From Euclidia mi (Eukaryota; Arthropoda; Insecta; Lepidoptera; Erebidae), in contig OX123183.2 of the NCBI GenBank assembly GCA_944739405.2, positions 93,324,729 through 93,388,728 on the forward strand: a stretch of DNA of 64,000 nt, in the 5' to 3' direction. A program made the position numbers and the translations under genes. The notes under the pieces were generated by a model, which made no database searches, had not been told where the DNA came from, and saw only the letters and a list, made by a program, of their open reading frames with translations. This document shows, one piece after another, positions 53,837 to 64,000 of the stretch. The stretch's first letter is position 1. Each line of letters starts with the position of its first letter.

Positions 53837-53954
53837 CTCAAGTCAGTCCCTCACTGCTGAGGATCGTGGTTCCGGCGGAAACGCTGCAGCAGGCTTCGCC
53901 ATTAGCTGCGATCTTGTGCTTCATGGAGAGCCTGAGACACCGGCATTTGAAGTT

Positions 53955-54085
53955 TATATACAGGAAAAAAAAACTGAAACCCCATATTATACCAATCATT
54001 ACGAACATTTTTTACTTCGGCACCATACCTGGGAAATTCCTGGTTCAGGAGATATTGAGGCTCAAAGTGACGACAGATTTTTTTT
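53955..54085 (+). repeat. Dispersed repeat, copy 2 of 2
   Basis: Shares CCAATCATTACGAACATTTT, TTACTTCG, GGTTCAG and ATTGAGGCTCAAAGT with 37255-37420. It lies next to a SINE tail. Confidence 0.65.
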
Positions 54086-54278
54086 CTAATTATTCCAAAA
54101 TCGTGTTTTGAAGGATAAATGTAAACTTTCTTCCAAACAAACATAAACAAAATTTTCAATATTTCCCTATAATGAACGGCTTTAAAGTTCACTCAACGCA
54201 GTGGATGCGTTACTATCAATCAGCTGGAGGGCATTACCCTCGTCCGCGCGACCACGTGATCATAAACTGCCGCCGTTA

Positions 54279-54625
54279 GGGCGGTTTCAGATTAGGAATA
54301 AGAATATTTATTTGCTAGAAACATTTTTTATTAGAGTTTTATACACGCGTATAAGCTCGTTTTTGGAAGCGTATGTAGGCGTGTATATGCGCGCCTTTTT
54401 GGCACACGCGCAACTCGTACGAGCGTTGATGCGCTTCTAAGCTCATATAGACGTATACGCTTGAGCCGTCAGAGTCCATGTTGGTACTGATTACTGACAC
54501 GATGTCACTACCATTTCGAGCGAATATTCCGTAATATATATTATACGCGAGTTCGGTTTTTTGAAGCACGTAGTGTAGCGCGCGTGTAAGCGCGTATAAT
54601 ATATATATATAATCTGAAACCGTCC
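54279..54625. mobile_element. PIF/Harbinger-type MITE with TTA target duplication
   Basis: Ends GGGCGGTTTCAGATTA and TAATCTGAAACCGTCC are inverted with one mismatch, flanked by TTA (54276-54278, 54626-54628). Internal GCGTATA- and CGCGCGT-type motifs recur toward both ends. It is 347 bp and non-coding. Confidence 0.87.
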
Positions 54626-54628
54626 TTA

Positions 54629-55266
54629 GGTACCAGCCGACGTTCACGATGTAGGTACATACGGCCGGTGTAGGCCCGATGCATTTCGTGCGCTATACAT
54701 TGCGGCGTATAAAATGAGCCTGTTTTTAAGCTTAAAAAAAAATCGTTTCTCAGGTATTATTTTCGCGTAGTATGATTTGGCATGATGTGCAGAACAAGTA
54801 GACTTCGGCTTGGTGATGGGTCTTGTGACACCCTGTATATACAGGACCGATGATGATGATGATATTCTACCAGTTTCTGTTCTACTAATGTATACCTACT
54901 TTATTGGTTTAATTTAAGTAGGTATACACAATTCCAACCTATTACATTGTAATTAGTAGATTCTAAATATTTTTATAAAATTATTAGCAAAATATTGATC
55001 GCAAAACGATTAGCTTGTATTCCATTATAAGCATGCGTTTACGGACGGTTTCAAGACAGTCGTTCATAAAACGGTTTGATAAGCCACGTAAAAAAATTGT
55101 ATGCCTATTCACTAAAAGTTTTACAAGTTCACAAAACAAAAATTGAAAACCGTATTTAACGGTTCTCATAATAGACAGCTGTTAAAAGTACTCAATTTGG
55201 ATTAGTATTTTTTATCAGAGTGTGTTCTGACAACGTGATGCACAATTTAAAAAACTGACATATTAA
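54629..55266. other. Non-coding spacer
   Basis: No gene recognised. CACCCTGTATATACAGG near 54829 resembles the 'CAGGGTGT' end of the dispersed repeat at 37255. Confidence 0.45.
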
Positions 55267-55345
55267 CCCCTTGTATGCCGGAACGCAGATCTACGCGAGA
55301 CACAATAGCTTTTTAATTGTGTCTGGTATTCCGGCATACAAGAGG
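55267..55345. mobile_element. Tiny TTAA-flanked MITE (piggyBac type)
   Basis: Ends CCCCTTGTATGCCGGAA and TTCCGGCATACAAGAGG are inverted with one mismatch, and TTAA lies outside both (55263-55266, 55346-55349). The centre pairs AGACACAAT with ATTGTGTCT. At 79 bp it is nearly all inverted repeat. TTAA points to piggyBac. Confidence 0.75.
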
Positions 55346-55349
55346 TTAA

Positions 55350-55735
55350 TAAGTCGGCGATAGCTGAGCATTTGTTGGAGTCTGGACCAAACCACTGGAT
55401 AGAACTGCATCAACTAGAAGTCTTATCCACCGATCGTCACTATTACTCCAGGATAGTACGTGAAGCGGAATCAAGAAATATAACAATTGGATGGATATAG
55501 ATTATCGGCTAGTTGGAATCCAGTCATCAGCAAATGTAAACACCGCCGCAGTGATAAATCTCAACAGTGTGTAGACGTCATTAGTGTAGTGTGTCGGAGT
55601 ACTGACATTGCGAACTTAAATAAAGACCAAGTGAGGGTAGGTGCCGAAACCAGCACTTCCACAAGACGTCGCTGAGCTCTCATCAGTGTCTCCGCGACCT
55701 CGCTCGGCGAAACGTCAGTAATAAAAAGGTATTTA
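55350..55735 (+). pseudogene. Penelope-like element, C-terminal GIY-YIG endonuclease relic and tail
   Basis: The frame SAIAEHLLESGPNHWIELHQ, then LSTDRHYYSRIVREA matches the end of the Penelope endonuclease ('AEH...H.I......VL......Y..RL.REA.EI'). RLSASWNPVISKC follows in another frame, as in these elements. The tail GCGACCTCGCTCGGCGAAAC, GTCAGTAATAAAAAGG closes it. The RT domain is absent. A stop after about 49 codons and a frame change disable it. Confidence 0.75.
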
Positions 55736-56136
55736 TACCTTAAATAAGTTAATTGTACGCGATTAAGACCCGATAATTTATTTTGTATGATTTTCTCGAA
55801 AATTATTAAAAAGAAGAAAAAAGTGAAGTTGTAGTGTTAAAATAGGTATACCTGCCTATGGGTGAAATATACAACACAGTTTTATTATAGACATCCAGAA
55901 AGTTCAGGCCAATCCCAAACATTTGAAGTTCGTAGTCAGCGTGAACAAAAACGTTGTCGTCAATAGAATTAGCTACTGCAAGAATTGTTCTTTGCTATTT
56001 TAAGTCTGCTACAAATGACTCGGCTACTATGGCATCGTCATTATATTAGATAATGTGTCGATGTTGCGTAACCCTATAGTCTAGACATAGATGTTGCCGT
56101 GAACTTAGATAAAATTATCAGTCATTATGTAAGTAG

Positions 56137-56482
56137 GCAGCGATAGCCTAGTGGAGATACTAACAGACTGCCATGGAGAGGGTATCGGTTTCGAATCCAC
56201 AACGCGCACCAATGACTTTTCGGAGTTATGTGCGTACGTGACTTCTCAGAGAGCACGTAAAGCCGTCGGTCCCGGTTGTCATGAAGATCTTTGACAGTCG
56301 TTATAGGGCGTCAGTACCTTCTAAATAAATTGAAACTAGTCTAAACCATGGCATATTGCTATCCCTTCGGGTTGCGGAGGTCAGACAGGCAGTCGCTCTG
56401 TGGTAAAGCTAATACTCAGCCAAATAGGTTAGACTAGTAAGCGGACTCCAGGTTGAAACTGGGATAACGCTAGGAGGATGAT
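56137..56482 (+). repeat. tRNA-derived SINE, type A, near full length
   Basis: Starts GCAGCGATAGCCTAGTGGAG, B box GGTTTCGAATCC, then the ACTTTTCGGAGTTATGTGCG and CTATCCCTTCGGGTTGCGGA blocks, ending AACTGGGATAACGCTAGGAG. It aligns along its whole length with the copy at 1186. Confidence 0.87.
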
Positions 56483-57011
56483 AACTTGATAAGTTATCAA
56501 GTAAATATTAATTTTGTTGAATGGTTCCAGGTTCGGAGTATGTTCGAAGTGGTAGGCGGCAACCGAGCAGACTGCTGCCTCGATTCCGCTGGTGGTAAGC
56601 GATTACCGCCGCTCATGGACATAAGCTGCATCTGCAGCACCAGAGGAGTCATAAGTGTACAGTTATGTGCGGCGCGGGATGAGGGAGAAGGAAAAGGGGA
56701 TGATGTCTCCGGTAGTTTCATAGGAGAGGGTCTTCCCTAGTCAAGCCGGCTATTCATGCTGAAATCAGCAATAGCTACTCCACTAGGTACATTTTTTCGT
56801 GTTTGTACGCGTACAAACAGTGCCTTCTACGTTCTATAACACTTATGATGTGTTGAAACTCATGCGCATCTTACGTGGACACTCGGCAGGCCGTTAACAA
56901 ATTCAAAGTCAGTAATGAGCTCTGCTTATGCCTTAGCATTTGTCACTTACGCACAATGGCCCAAATAAGTTGCTAAGTGCGGAAAACTCACGTCCAACTA
57001 AACTAAACTAT

Positions 57012-57262
57012 GCCTTAGCAGCGGTAGCCTAGTGGAGAGAACGACGGACTGCTACGCTGAGGACATCGGGTTTGATTCCACAGCGCGCACAAAAGACATC
57101 GATGGTACGTACGTAAATTGTTGGATAATCGTCCGTTGTACTTAGACTTAGTAGTTGTTGTAGGTGGACTAGGGCCCTACCCTTCTCTTCGTAAGAAGAA
57201 GCATGTTCCCAGTGGTGGGTTTTAGATAGTTTTTATAGTTTTTAGACAGGGCTGATGTTAAC
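57012..57262 (+). repeat. tRNA-derived SINE, type-A head with alternative tail
   Basis: Head CAGCGGTAGCCTAGTGGAGA with GGGTTTGATTCCACAGCGCG; the rest has TAGTAGTTGTTGTAGGTGGA and CCCAGTGGTGGGTTTTAGAT. Only the head is shared with 1186 and 56137. Confidence 0.75.
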
Positions 57263-57549
57263 TGGGCTTGAGATTTGAGCGTAAAAGATTATTATTTGAG
57301 GGACAACCTTAAAGAACTACTACCTGTCGACACAAAAGCAACAATTTCGTATGCTTAGGTAAAAAGACATTAGGTAGGTTTTTAAATGGTTTACGTTTAT
57401 GTTTTGGAGTAGATACCAATATTTGTACGCTTGATTGTAGTCAAGCACACTGAGAAATAAAAATACCGACTACAAGGCAGATATTTCAGAATAGGCAAAT
57501 AGATTTCATTGTACACGTGCGGGCACAGAAGTTTCGTTACCGAACATTT

Positions 57550-57730
57550 ATAACAGGCTTCGCCCGCGTCAATTATACATATTAGGTACCTAAAAGCTTC
57601 CTCTTGAATTATTCTATCTATTAAAAAAAAAACCGCATAAAAATCCGTTGCGTTGTTTTTAAGATTTAAGAATATGTATATAGGGACAGACAGACAGAAG
57701 ACAGACTTTGTTCTATACTATGTAGTGATA
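57550..57730 (+). repeat. RTE-like LINE 3' end
   Basis: Contains CTTCCTCTTGAATTATTCTA, AAAATCCGTTGCGTTGTTTT and GGGACAGACAGACAGAAGAC in the order seen at 44896-45085. Non-coding. Confidence 0.65.
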
Positions 57731-58633
57731 AGTATTATCATTATTGTCTTCGTGTACATAGGTAATTAAACAACGTGTGCCAACAACAATAATTTATTTT
57801 ACCACACTCTAGGTACATACATCATAAAAGAATTTGAAGCTAGCAAAATGTTAGAAGAAACAAATGTATAACAAGTACAAATAAATACATTCAAATATAA
57901 TTCCTAACTGCTTAAGTATAGAGAGACCAAGTACATATATTTAATACAATTTATCATAAATAGTAATACTTATCACGAATACCTAAACGAAAGAATAATA
58001 AAAGTAAACGATGAGAATACTGATGTAATAAATAATCATGCATTTGCATTTCCATAAATATGTAAGCGTAAAGCGCACACGATATTTTCAGCATCGGCTA
58101 TTTTATCGATTTCATAACAAATGGGCCAATAGTTTCAAAACGATTGATCTCCTCACACATTCGATAATTTGGAGGATATAGTGAGATTCGTCAATCAAAA
58201 CGCATTAACATCGTTCATAAATAACGCTCTAAATATAATTCAGGGCCTTTTCTCTGTGGTGTATCACCATCTCTTTTATAAGTGTCCGTCATGGCAATTT
58301 CGATACATTTGTTGTAGGCGGTACCTACAAGCAGTGGCGTAGCTAACATGGTTGTCACCCAAGACAACTATGTTGTCATCCAGGCAGTCAGGAATTCATT
58401 TCTAGCTGTTAAAGCGTGAAAGAAGTGCGTTACGTGTCGTCCCAAACTAGGTTGTTGACAGCTATCTCTATAACCGAGTTTCCTTTCGAGTGAGAGAGAG
58501 GCTAGCTGTCGAGTATCACCTTCAGACGGTGAGAAACTGTCAGTACCGACTTACGCCTTCCAACACCTTACATGGTGTCAAATTGGGGACAAAATTTAAG
58601 ATGATGATATTGCTACTTGACCGCACCACTACT
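57731..58633. other. AT-rich non-coding DNA
   Basis: No gene recognised. AAGCAGTGGCGTAGCTAACA at 58330 may be the terminus of a dispersed element also present in inverse near 50743. Confidence 0.45.
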
Positions 58634-59224
58634 TAATAGAAGAGGAGCCCATGAAGGGATTTCGGGATTTACTCGAGCGCGTCAGATATTGATAGCATCC
58701 ATGTCCTACCTATTTTTAATAAAGTAGGAATGTTAATCTGATTGTTGGCACAATGAAGGTAAGATTTCAATATGCAAAAAAAGAAAATTAATCGTAGGTA
58801 TACATGTAGGATTTTATAAGGGGATGTTAAGTGCACCTAAAAAAAGCTCTGATTGAATTATCTGACGATTTAGGTGTCACGCAAACTCGTGGCCATTATT
58901 CGAAAGTCACAAATGTGAATGAGTGAATTCGCCGTTTTGTAATACTCAAGCGCGTCAGATTAAGATGTACATGCTTTAACCTAACGTCCTAGACGTGCCT
59001 TCTCATAATCGTCAGATTATGAGAAGGCACGTCTAGGACGTATGATCTCAGCGCCAACAGCTCTTTTTAAAAATTTTGAAAGTCTATAGCCGCTCCCCCA
59101 CCGATGAAAAATTATACATTATTTACATTTTTATCATCTAAGATTTGCAACCCTATTGGGTGGGGGTCTCTATGACGCTCGAGTAAATCCCAATTTAGCA
59201 TCGTGGGCTCCCCTACCTACTATA
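58634..59224. mobile_element. MITE-like element with GGGATTTACTCGAGCG ends
   Basis: Left end GAGGAGCCCATGAAGG then GGGATTTACTCGAGCGCGTC. Right end GACGCTCGAGTAAATCCC then GTGGGCTCCCCTAC. These are imperfect inverted repeats of about 45-50 bp enclosing non-coding DNA. A CGCGTCAGAT motif recurs inside (58680, 58952). A perfect hairpin (58984-59041) lies in the interior. The exact outer boundary is uncertain. Confidence 0.6.
58984..59041. repeat. Perfect 27-bp hairpin with 4-bp loop
   Basis: Arms 58984-59010 and 59015-59041 are exact inverses around GTCA, beginning ACGTCCTAGACGTGCCTT. Confidence 0.95.
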
Positions 59225-62200
59225 AAAACTGGTAAAAAAACTGCCGATGCTAGAAGCAGCCTATGCGCTTTATCTCCAAAGTACCTAATTAAAGCTATTT
59301 ATCTCTGATTATCACTCGGAATGTTAAGTCCATAATAAACTAATGTACCATTATGACCGTAAAATTCCAATGTCATTTCGTGACTTAACTCAATAATAAT
59401 TCCTCATGAGTCTAGTCTCATTATTGCTTTTCGTGTGTCATTCATTATGTAGCTTTATGACCTCATGCGTAAATGAATTGGAAAATGTTTCAGTCGACGC
59501 CTCTTTGTAAGGAGAGGTAACCGTATTCGTTTTATTGTATCTTGCCAAAGATAAGGGCCCCCCACGGTCTGCTTATCATTGTGACGTACCTATTTCAATG
59601 TAAGCACGTCACTGAAACTCTCTGAGACTCCTTTATGAAGTTATTTGATATGATTATTATAATATAACAATATTGCACGATAACTAAACAAGATATCTAC
59701 CTAATAAGGGTACTATAACCGCGTAAATTTTAAAATTAGTATAAATTGACCAGAACCATACATATATTTCACTAATATGACAAAGGGTTTTCTATTCTCT
59801 AACATAAATAACAACCGATAAACACAAGTGGGAAGCGAAATACCGATGAAATGATTGACTATTGAAACGTAAAAAGTAGAACAGAGCTTACACTAGATAC
59901 ATCGTTATAGCTCATATAGAGGACTGCTGACGCTGTTGAAAATATATATTTCAAACTTCACAACTTTGTAGGCGTTTACTATCTATATCGCCGATATCGT
60001 TCTATATTTGAAACATTTCTAGCCGGCAATAAAGACAAGATAGTGCGGTCCGATGAAGAATTATAGTGCATAGATTTAATATAAATTTGACGTTAAAACA
60101 AACGTTTAGCTGGACCGAACGCAGCAGCAACGATAATATTGTAAACTCGTTCAAGATCACGTCCGCAGGTGAAGATTAATAGCTAATGGCTGCACATGGC
60201 ATCGACACGCGATGGCGCGTTCGCCCAAGTGTCTATTTATGTACAATGTTTATAGCTTTTACATGATAAACATCCACCATAGTATTCTCCTGTTAACATC
60301 AACGTTCAGGGCTTCAGGTTTATACCAAACTGCTAATTTTAGATAGCTAAAGAATGACTGACCTCGCGAGAAGCCGCAAAAGAGACAATGTGCTTACGGA
60401 CTGCAGTTATATTCGATACAAATTTTATCACTACGAACTGGTTTATGTACCTATTGTAAATAAATACGTGCGGAGAATTGATTACATTGGAAAATTATAC
60501 CCGTTTGGAAAATGACATATCGCGTTAAATTATGCGCCGTTTCATTAAACAAAGGCAAACAGTAGGGTAAGTTTATATCAAACTAATTACGATAACCGTG
60601 AATGCAATGCGATAAGGCATTAAATTAGTAATGGTTACACTTGCACAGATTATAGTTTCCCGTAAATAGTCCGAGTAAATATACATGAATGTCTATCAGT
60701 TTTACATTAATATGGTAGGTATGTAGATAAAATTCCCTTAAATGTATAATAAAATTTCAGACAAAATACAATAAATTTATAAATAAATATTAATTTAAAC
60801 ATACATTTCAAAGCTTAAACTAAATAATTAGAACATTAGATAATATTATAAATATTTTACAATTACATTATATTAGTAATTAATTTCAAAAATCTTCATA
60901 ACAATAGAAATATCTCTGAAACAGGAATGTACATACAAAGATTATACAATTTTCTTTATAATAGATAATAATTTAATTAATATAATTTACTTATTTATGT
61001 TCATTAAGAACTCAAATGGTGAACTAGAAAAATAATTTTATTATCTGGTTTAATATCAACAATATATAATTTCAATTATCAAATTGAACGACAATATTGC
61101 CTTTTAATTTTAAATTATTTGTAACAAGTTGTTATAAAACGTTTTTGTGACACTTATGCACTTAAGTCTATTTAAGACTTTTAGTCAATGCTCAGTTACT
61201 TTACAACCGGCACATTTGCTTGGCCTGGGAGAGATACAAAATACTAGACGATTCTTACATATTACAAAGTGTAATTGAAATGTTTATCTTAATACAATAA
61301 CATTTAAGCGTAGGTATTCGCTTGTTATATGCAAAATGAACAGTATAGAAGTACATATACTACGATAATAATAGTTTCTAAGAAATCTACAATGTCCATT
61401 CCTCAGGCTTTACCTAAAACATCAATTCTAGGACAACTCACAGCCCTGCTACGGATATCTTTCGGAGCAAAATTTGGAAATAACACGAGAGATTCCTTTA
61501 CATACATAAATATTTATCGCACGATAATTTGAGTGTGGCATACATGAATTGTATTGTGTTAATAGATGAAATTACTTTACTACCGTAGCTGGGTTGTGAC
61601 TTCAATTTCAAATCTATAACGTACAAATAAATAACAAGATATAATATCACGTAGGTATTTTTTTTGCAGCAGCATCATTACGCGTAATATATGGATTGTG
61701 CCGTTACTAAGACTATAAATGTAGATATAATTGTATATGTACCTAACTAAAAAGTGGGTACCCATTCACCATTAAGATTATAATGTTGTATTTGAATATA
61801 TTCCTTCTACTAGTGTATTAGATAAAAGTATAGAAATGGCATAGGTTATCCAGCCTTTTTAGGAAAAATCGAGCCCTTGCGAATGCTGGCGTAATTTTTA
61901 TTTATCTTCGTAATGATGCCTCAATTGCTGATTTTTAACATATTTATTCTAGTGACTTGCGAAATGAGGAAATATTTAAATTACCGACATTTGTCTCCAA
62001 ATTTCCTGTACGCTCATATGTATTCAAATATGCATTTATGGGAACTAATGTACCAACGAGAATTTTGTCAAAGATAAATGCGTGGCCTTCAAATATAGTA
62101 AAGGCAGACAGAATAGATAGTGCGTGCCATCGAAAAACATAATGCACACATTGTTATTCGGTTCATGACAAATTATAAATTACTTATTTTGAGACTTATA

Positions 62201-63007
62201 TCGGAAGGACATCATTATGAAGATATATGCAAAACTGTCAACCAAACTGCTTATTTGGCAGGCCAGACTCAATTACTTGTAATTGGCAACCGAAGTTTAA
62301 AATTAATGGATTCATGCTAAGTGCAAAAGCAAACGTATCAAAATGTAAGATAAATAGACGCTTCAATGTAACGATCACAGCAAATATATTTTTAGACTTT
62401 ACAAGATCATCAGAATAGATGAGTACCGACTTTTATAAACGCGATATAGGTAACACTTAACGTTTCGAGCACAACAATCAATTTTATCAGAACTATCAAT
62501 ACCATAATTATTAAATTCTTTCTTTCGCAATGTAGTTAAATTATTGCAGATTCCGTCCTCCAGTAGAAAAACAAAAAAAAACTATTTTTGTGTTTATACG
62601 TTACTAGTTAAATACAAATATGTTGTAATTCGGCGAATAAATATTCAAAGTATCATAAGAATATTTTTATCGTTTATGTAAAATACATGAAAGCAGGTTG
62701 ATATTTTCCTGTACCTACCCCTTCTGAATTCTAACAAACAACGTTTTCATAACTTAGAACTTACGCAAATCTGAATAAATTAATAATCGAGATTGAATTG
62801 CCAAACTATGTGCATTAAATTGTTGTTTGTCCAAAATGTAGTATGTAATATATTTGGGCTAAAGGAGATATAGTGTAAAAAGAGATGATATTACATACGA
62901 CAATTGTACAATAAGCACTATCCTATCACGAACACCGTCTAATCCGAGGAAGATTAAGCGTTTTAAGGAATAATACTAATAAGTTGCTATCAGAGGCTTA
63001 GTCTACA
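59225..63007. other. AT-rich non-coding DNA downstream of rdgB
   Basis: This lies 3' of the rdgB coding end on the minus strand and probably includes its 3' UTR next to 63007. I see no gene, RNA gene or intact element. Short open frames (for example near 61329 and 62120) have no recognisable features. Several TTTATT (AATAAA on the minus strand) occur, so no single poly(A) site can be chosen. Confidence 0.55.
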
Positions 63008-64000
63008 CTAACGACGATTGCGTAGAGCTGTTGGGCCACTAACAGGGGCTAGCAGTCGCCGAGGAACCAACAGACGAGCATTCCCTCTAGCAGGTCTTGA
63101 TGCCCCAGGCTGCTTTAAATCAGCTAAATGCGAAGCGTAGCCATCATTTAAAGTCGTTGCCATGTTGCTATATTTCTTACTAATACGACCAATGGCATAT
63201 ATTTGCCTCGGGGCCAATCCGCAGCTATGGTAAACTGTTATGTCTTTTCCAGATCCATATGCTGCGTGTAGAATAACGCCATGTTCACTAATAAGATTGT
63301 TTAGATGTGCTGACTTGTGTCCTAATGGATCTGTTGAGAATCCGTCGGAGAAGAATACTAAACCATGAGGAAAGTTATGTTCAGCCAGCCAGGATATAAC
63401 TTTTCTTTGTTGCATATCAGGTCTCCCAGTTATATACAAAATAAGGTATCCGAGATCTTGCCAAAATCGCACAACATCAACTGCTCCTGCCCTTACTTTT
63501 GGGTCTCTACCGGTAACTGATACACTTGCAGTGAAGGACCCATCAATACTAAAAACAATGCACTCGGTTTGAGGCGGCACCACAGCAAGATGAAAATTAC
63601 AGCTAGTGTGATCTCCACGAACGACAACTCTCAGCGGGTAAATGCCACAGCCTACACTTTGTCGTTCTGGTAACGTGTACGAAATTCGTCCGGTTTTATC
63701 GGTTACAACAGTGGACAATATTGTCCATTCACCTGCAGGTGGATCCTTCATCATATAAATATCAACCTTCTCACCAGTCAAAGTAATCATGTCTAACGGA
63801 CCGTACATGAATCGAGCGGTAAATGTTTGAGGACATCCCTCCTTGACAATAACGTCGTTAGCTCTGTGATTTGCAGCCACATTTTTTAGTTTAACTGATG
63901 TTCGTTTTCTCATCCACTTTTCTCTCTCCTGGCCCGGTTTAAACATAGGGCACTCTTTGTCTTCTGAGTGTCCATATAAAGCTAAATCAAAATGACCAAT
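63008..64000 (-). CDS. rdgB: rdgB / PITPNM phosphatidylinositol transfer protein, C-terminal part (LNS2 domain)
   Basis: rdgB proteins move phosphatidylinositol and phosphatidic acid at ER-plasma membrane contacts and support phototransduction in flies. The frame is open from the window edge (64000) to the stop at 63010-63008. In order: HFDLALYGHSEDKECPMF, REKWMRKRTSVKLKNV, NDVIVKEGCPQTFTARFMYG, PLDMITLTGEKVDIYMMKDP, VVRGDHTSCNF, then the LNS2 HAD-like domain with VFSIDGSFTASVSVTGRDPK, VRAGAVDVVRFWQDLGYL, ITGRPDMQQRKV and NFPHGLVFFSDG. It ends in a basic tail (RNRR). The first catalytic motif of the HAD fold reads SIDGSF and not DxDxT, as in other members, so no phosphatase activity is expected. 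The PITP and DDHD domains lie outside the window. The Met at 63946 is internal. Confidence 0.95.
   Translation of the reverse strand: MGHFDLALYGHSEDKECPMFKPGQEREKWMRKRTSVKLKNVAANHRANDVIVKEGCPQTFTARFMYGPLDMITLTGEKVDIYMMKDPPAGEWTILSTVVTDKTGRISYTLPERQSVGCGIYPLRVVVRGDHTSCNFHLAVVPPQTECIVFSIDGSFTASVSVTGRDPKVRAGAVDVVRFWQDLGYLILYITGRPDMQQRKVISWLAEHNFPHGLVFFSDGFSTDPLGHKSAHLNNLISEHGVILHAAYGSGKDITVYHSCGLAPRQIYAIGRISKKYSNMATTLNDGYASHLADLKQPGASRPARGNARLLVPRRLLAPVSGPTALRNRR

Noticed and set aside
53673..54089. 138-codon open frame
   Set aside because: It covers a SINE tail and a dispersed repeat (second copy at 37255) and has no protein-family features.
63008..63946. Independent 312-residue gene starting at the Met at 63946
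   Set aside because: The frame stays open upstream to the window edge with rdgB-like sequence (HFDLALYGHSEDKECP), so this Met is internal.

Overview
This is a eukaryotic window, almost certainly from a moth or butterfly. The evidence is spliced genes with GT-AG introns, AT-rich intergenic DNA, and dense lepidopteran-style repeats: tRNA-headed SINEs with two recurring head types, RTE-like and CR1/jockey-like LINE 3' ends, PIF/Harbinger and hAT-type MITEs, a Copia retrotransposon and a Penelope-type relic. There is no operon structure and nothing bacterial.

Three host genes are supported. (1) Minus strand, 6807-7850: the 5' coding part of the class IA PI3-kinase regulatory subunit (insect p60 type). 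It has a start exon and a large exon carrying the nSH2 domain and the iSH2 coiled coil. The cSH2 exon was not found and probably lies beyond the left edge. (2) Plus strand, 26325-37995: a complete seven-exon gene for a 517-residue seven-TM protein of the GPR180/TMEM145 (GpcrRhopsn4) family. All exon phases agree. (3) Minus strand, 63008 to the right edge: the C-terminal coding end of rdgB (PITPNM family), with its LNS2 domain. The three genes show no functional link beyond a loose shared theme of membrane or phosphoinositide biology.

Layout: 1-6800 is the PI3K intron or downstream flank, filled with SINEs, MITEs, a 1.0-kb motif-rich element and a 370-bp fold-back. 7.9-16.3 kb is a repeat field that includes a 2.8-kb P-like element with an 8-bp target duplication, itself invaded by a pogo-like element. 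16.5-21.8 kb is a near-intact Copia copy (LTRs differ at one position) whose gag was split by a PIF/Harbinger element. 22.8-24.2 kb holds two Harbinger-type elements end to end, sharing one TTA target site. 24.4-26.2 kb is LINE/SINE debris. 26.3-38.6 kb is the seven-TM gene, whose 3' UTR opens with six 31-bp hairpin-forming repeats. 39.8-43.5 kb is a CR1/jockey-type LINE inserted in an older LINE. 43.5-63 kb is mostly AT-rich non-coding DNA with MITEs, perfect palindromes, a nested LINE/SINE/MITE stack (51.7-53.5 kb) and a Penelope relic.

The most unusual observations are: the 3'-UTR hairpin array; a set of large elements whose terminal motif recurs throughout their own interior (3.84-4.85, 12.48-13.44 and 14.21-15.71 kb); the shared-TSD Harbinger tandem; and an excess of perfect or near-perfect palindromes, one of which looks like a templated inverted insertion in a LINE. 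Calls rest on reading the sequence; no database search was run.
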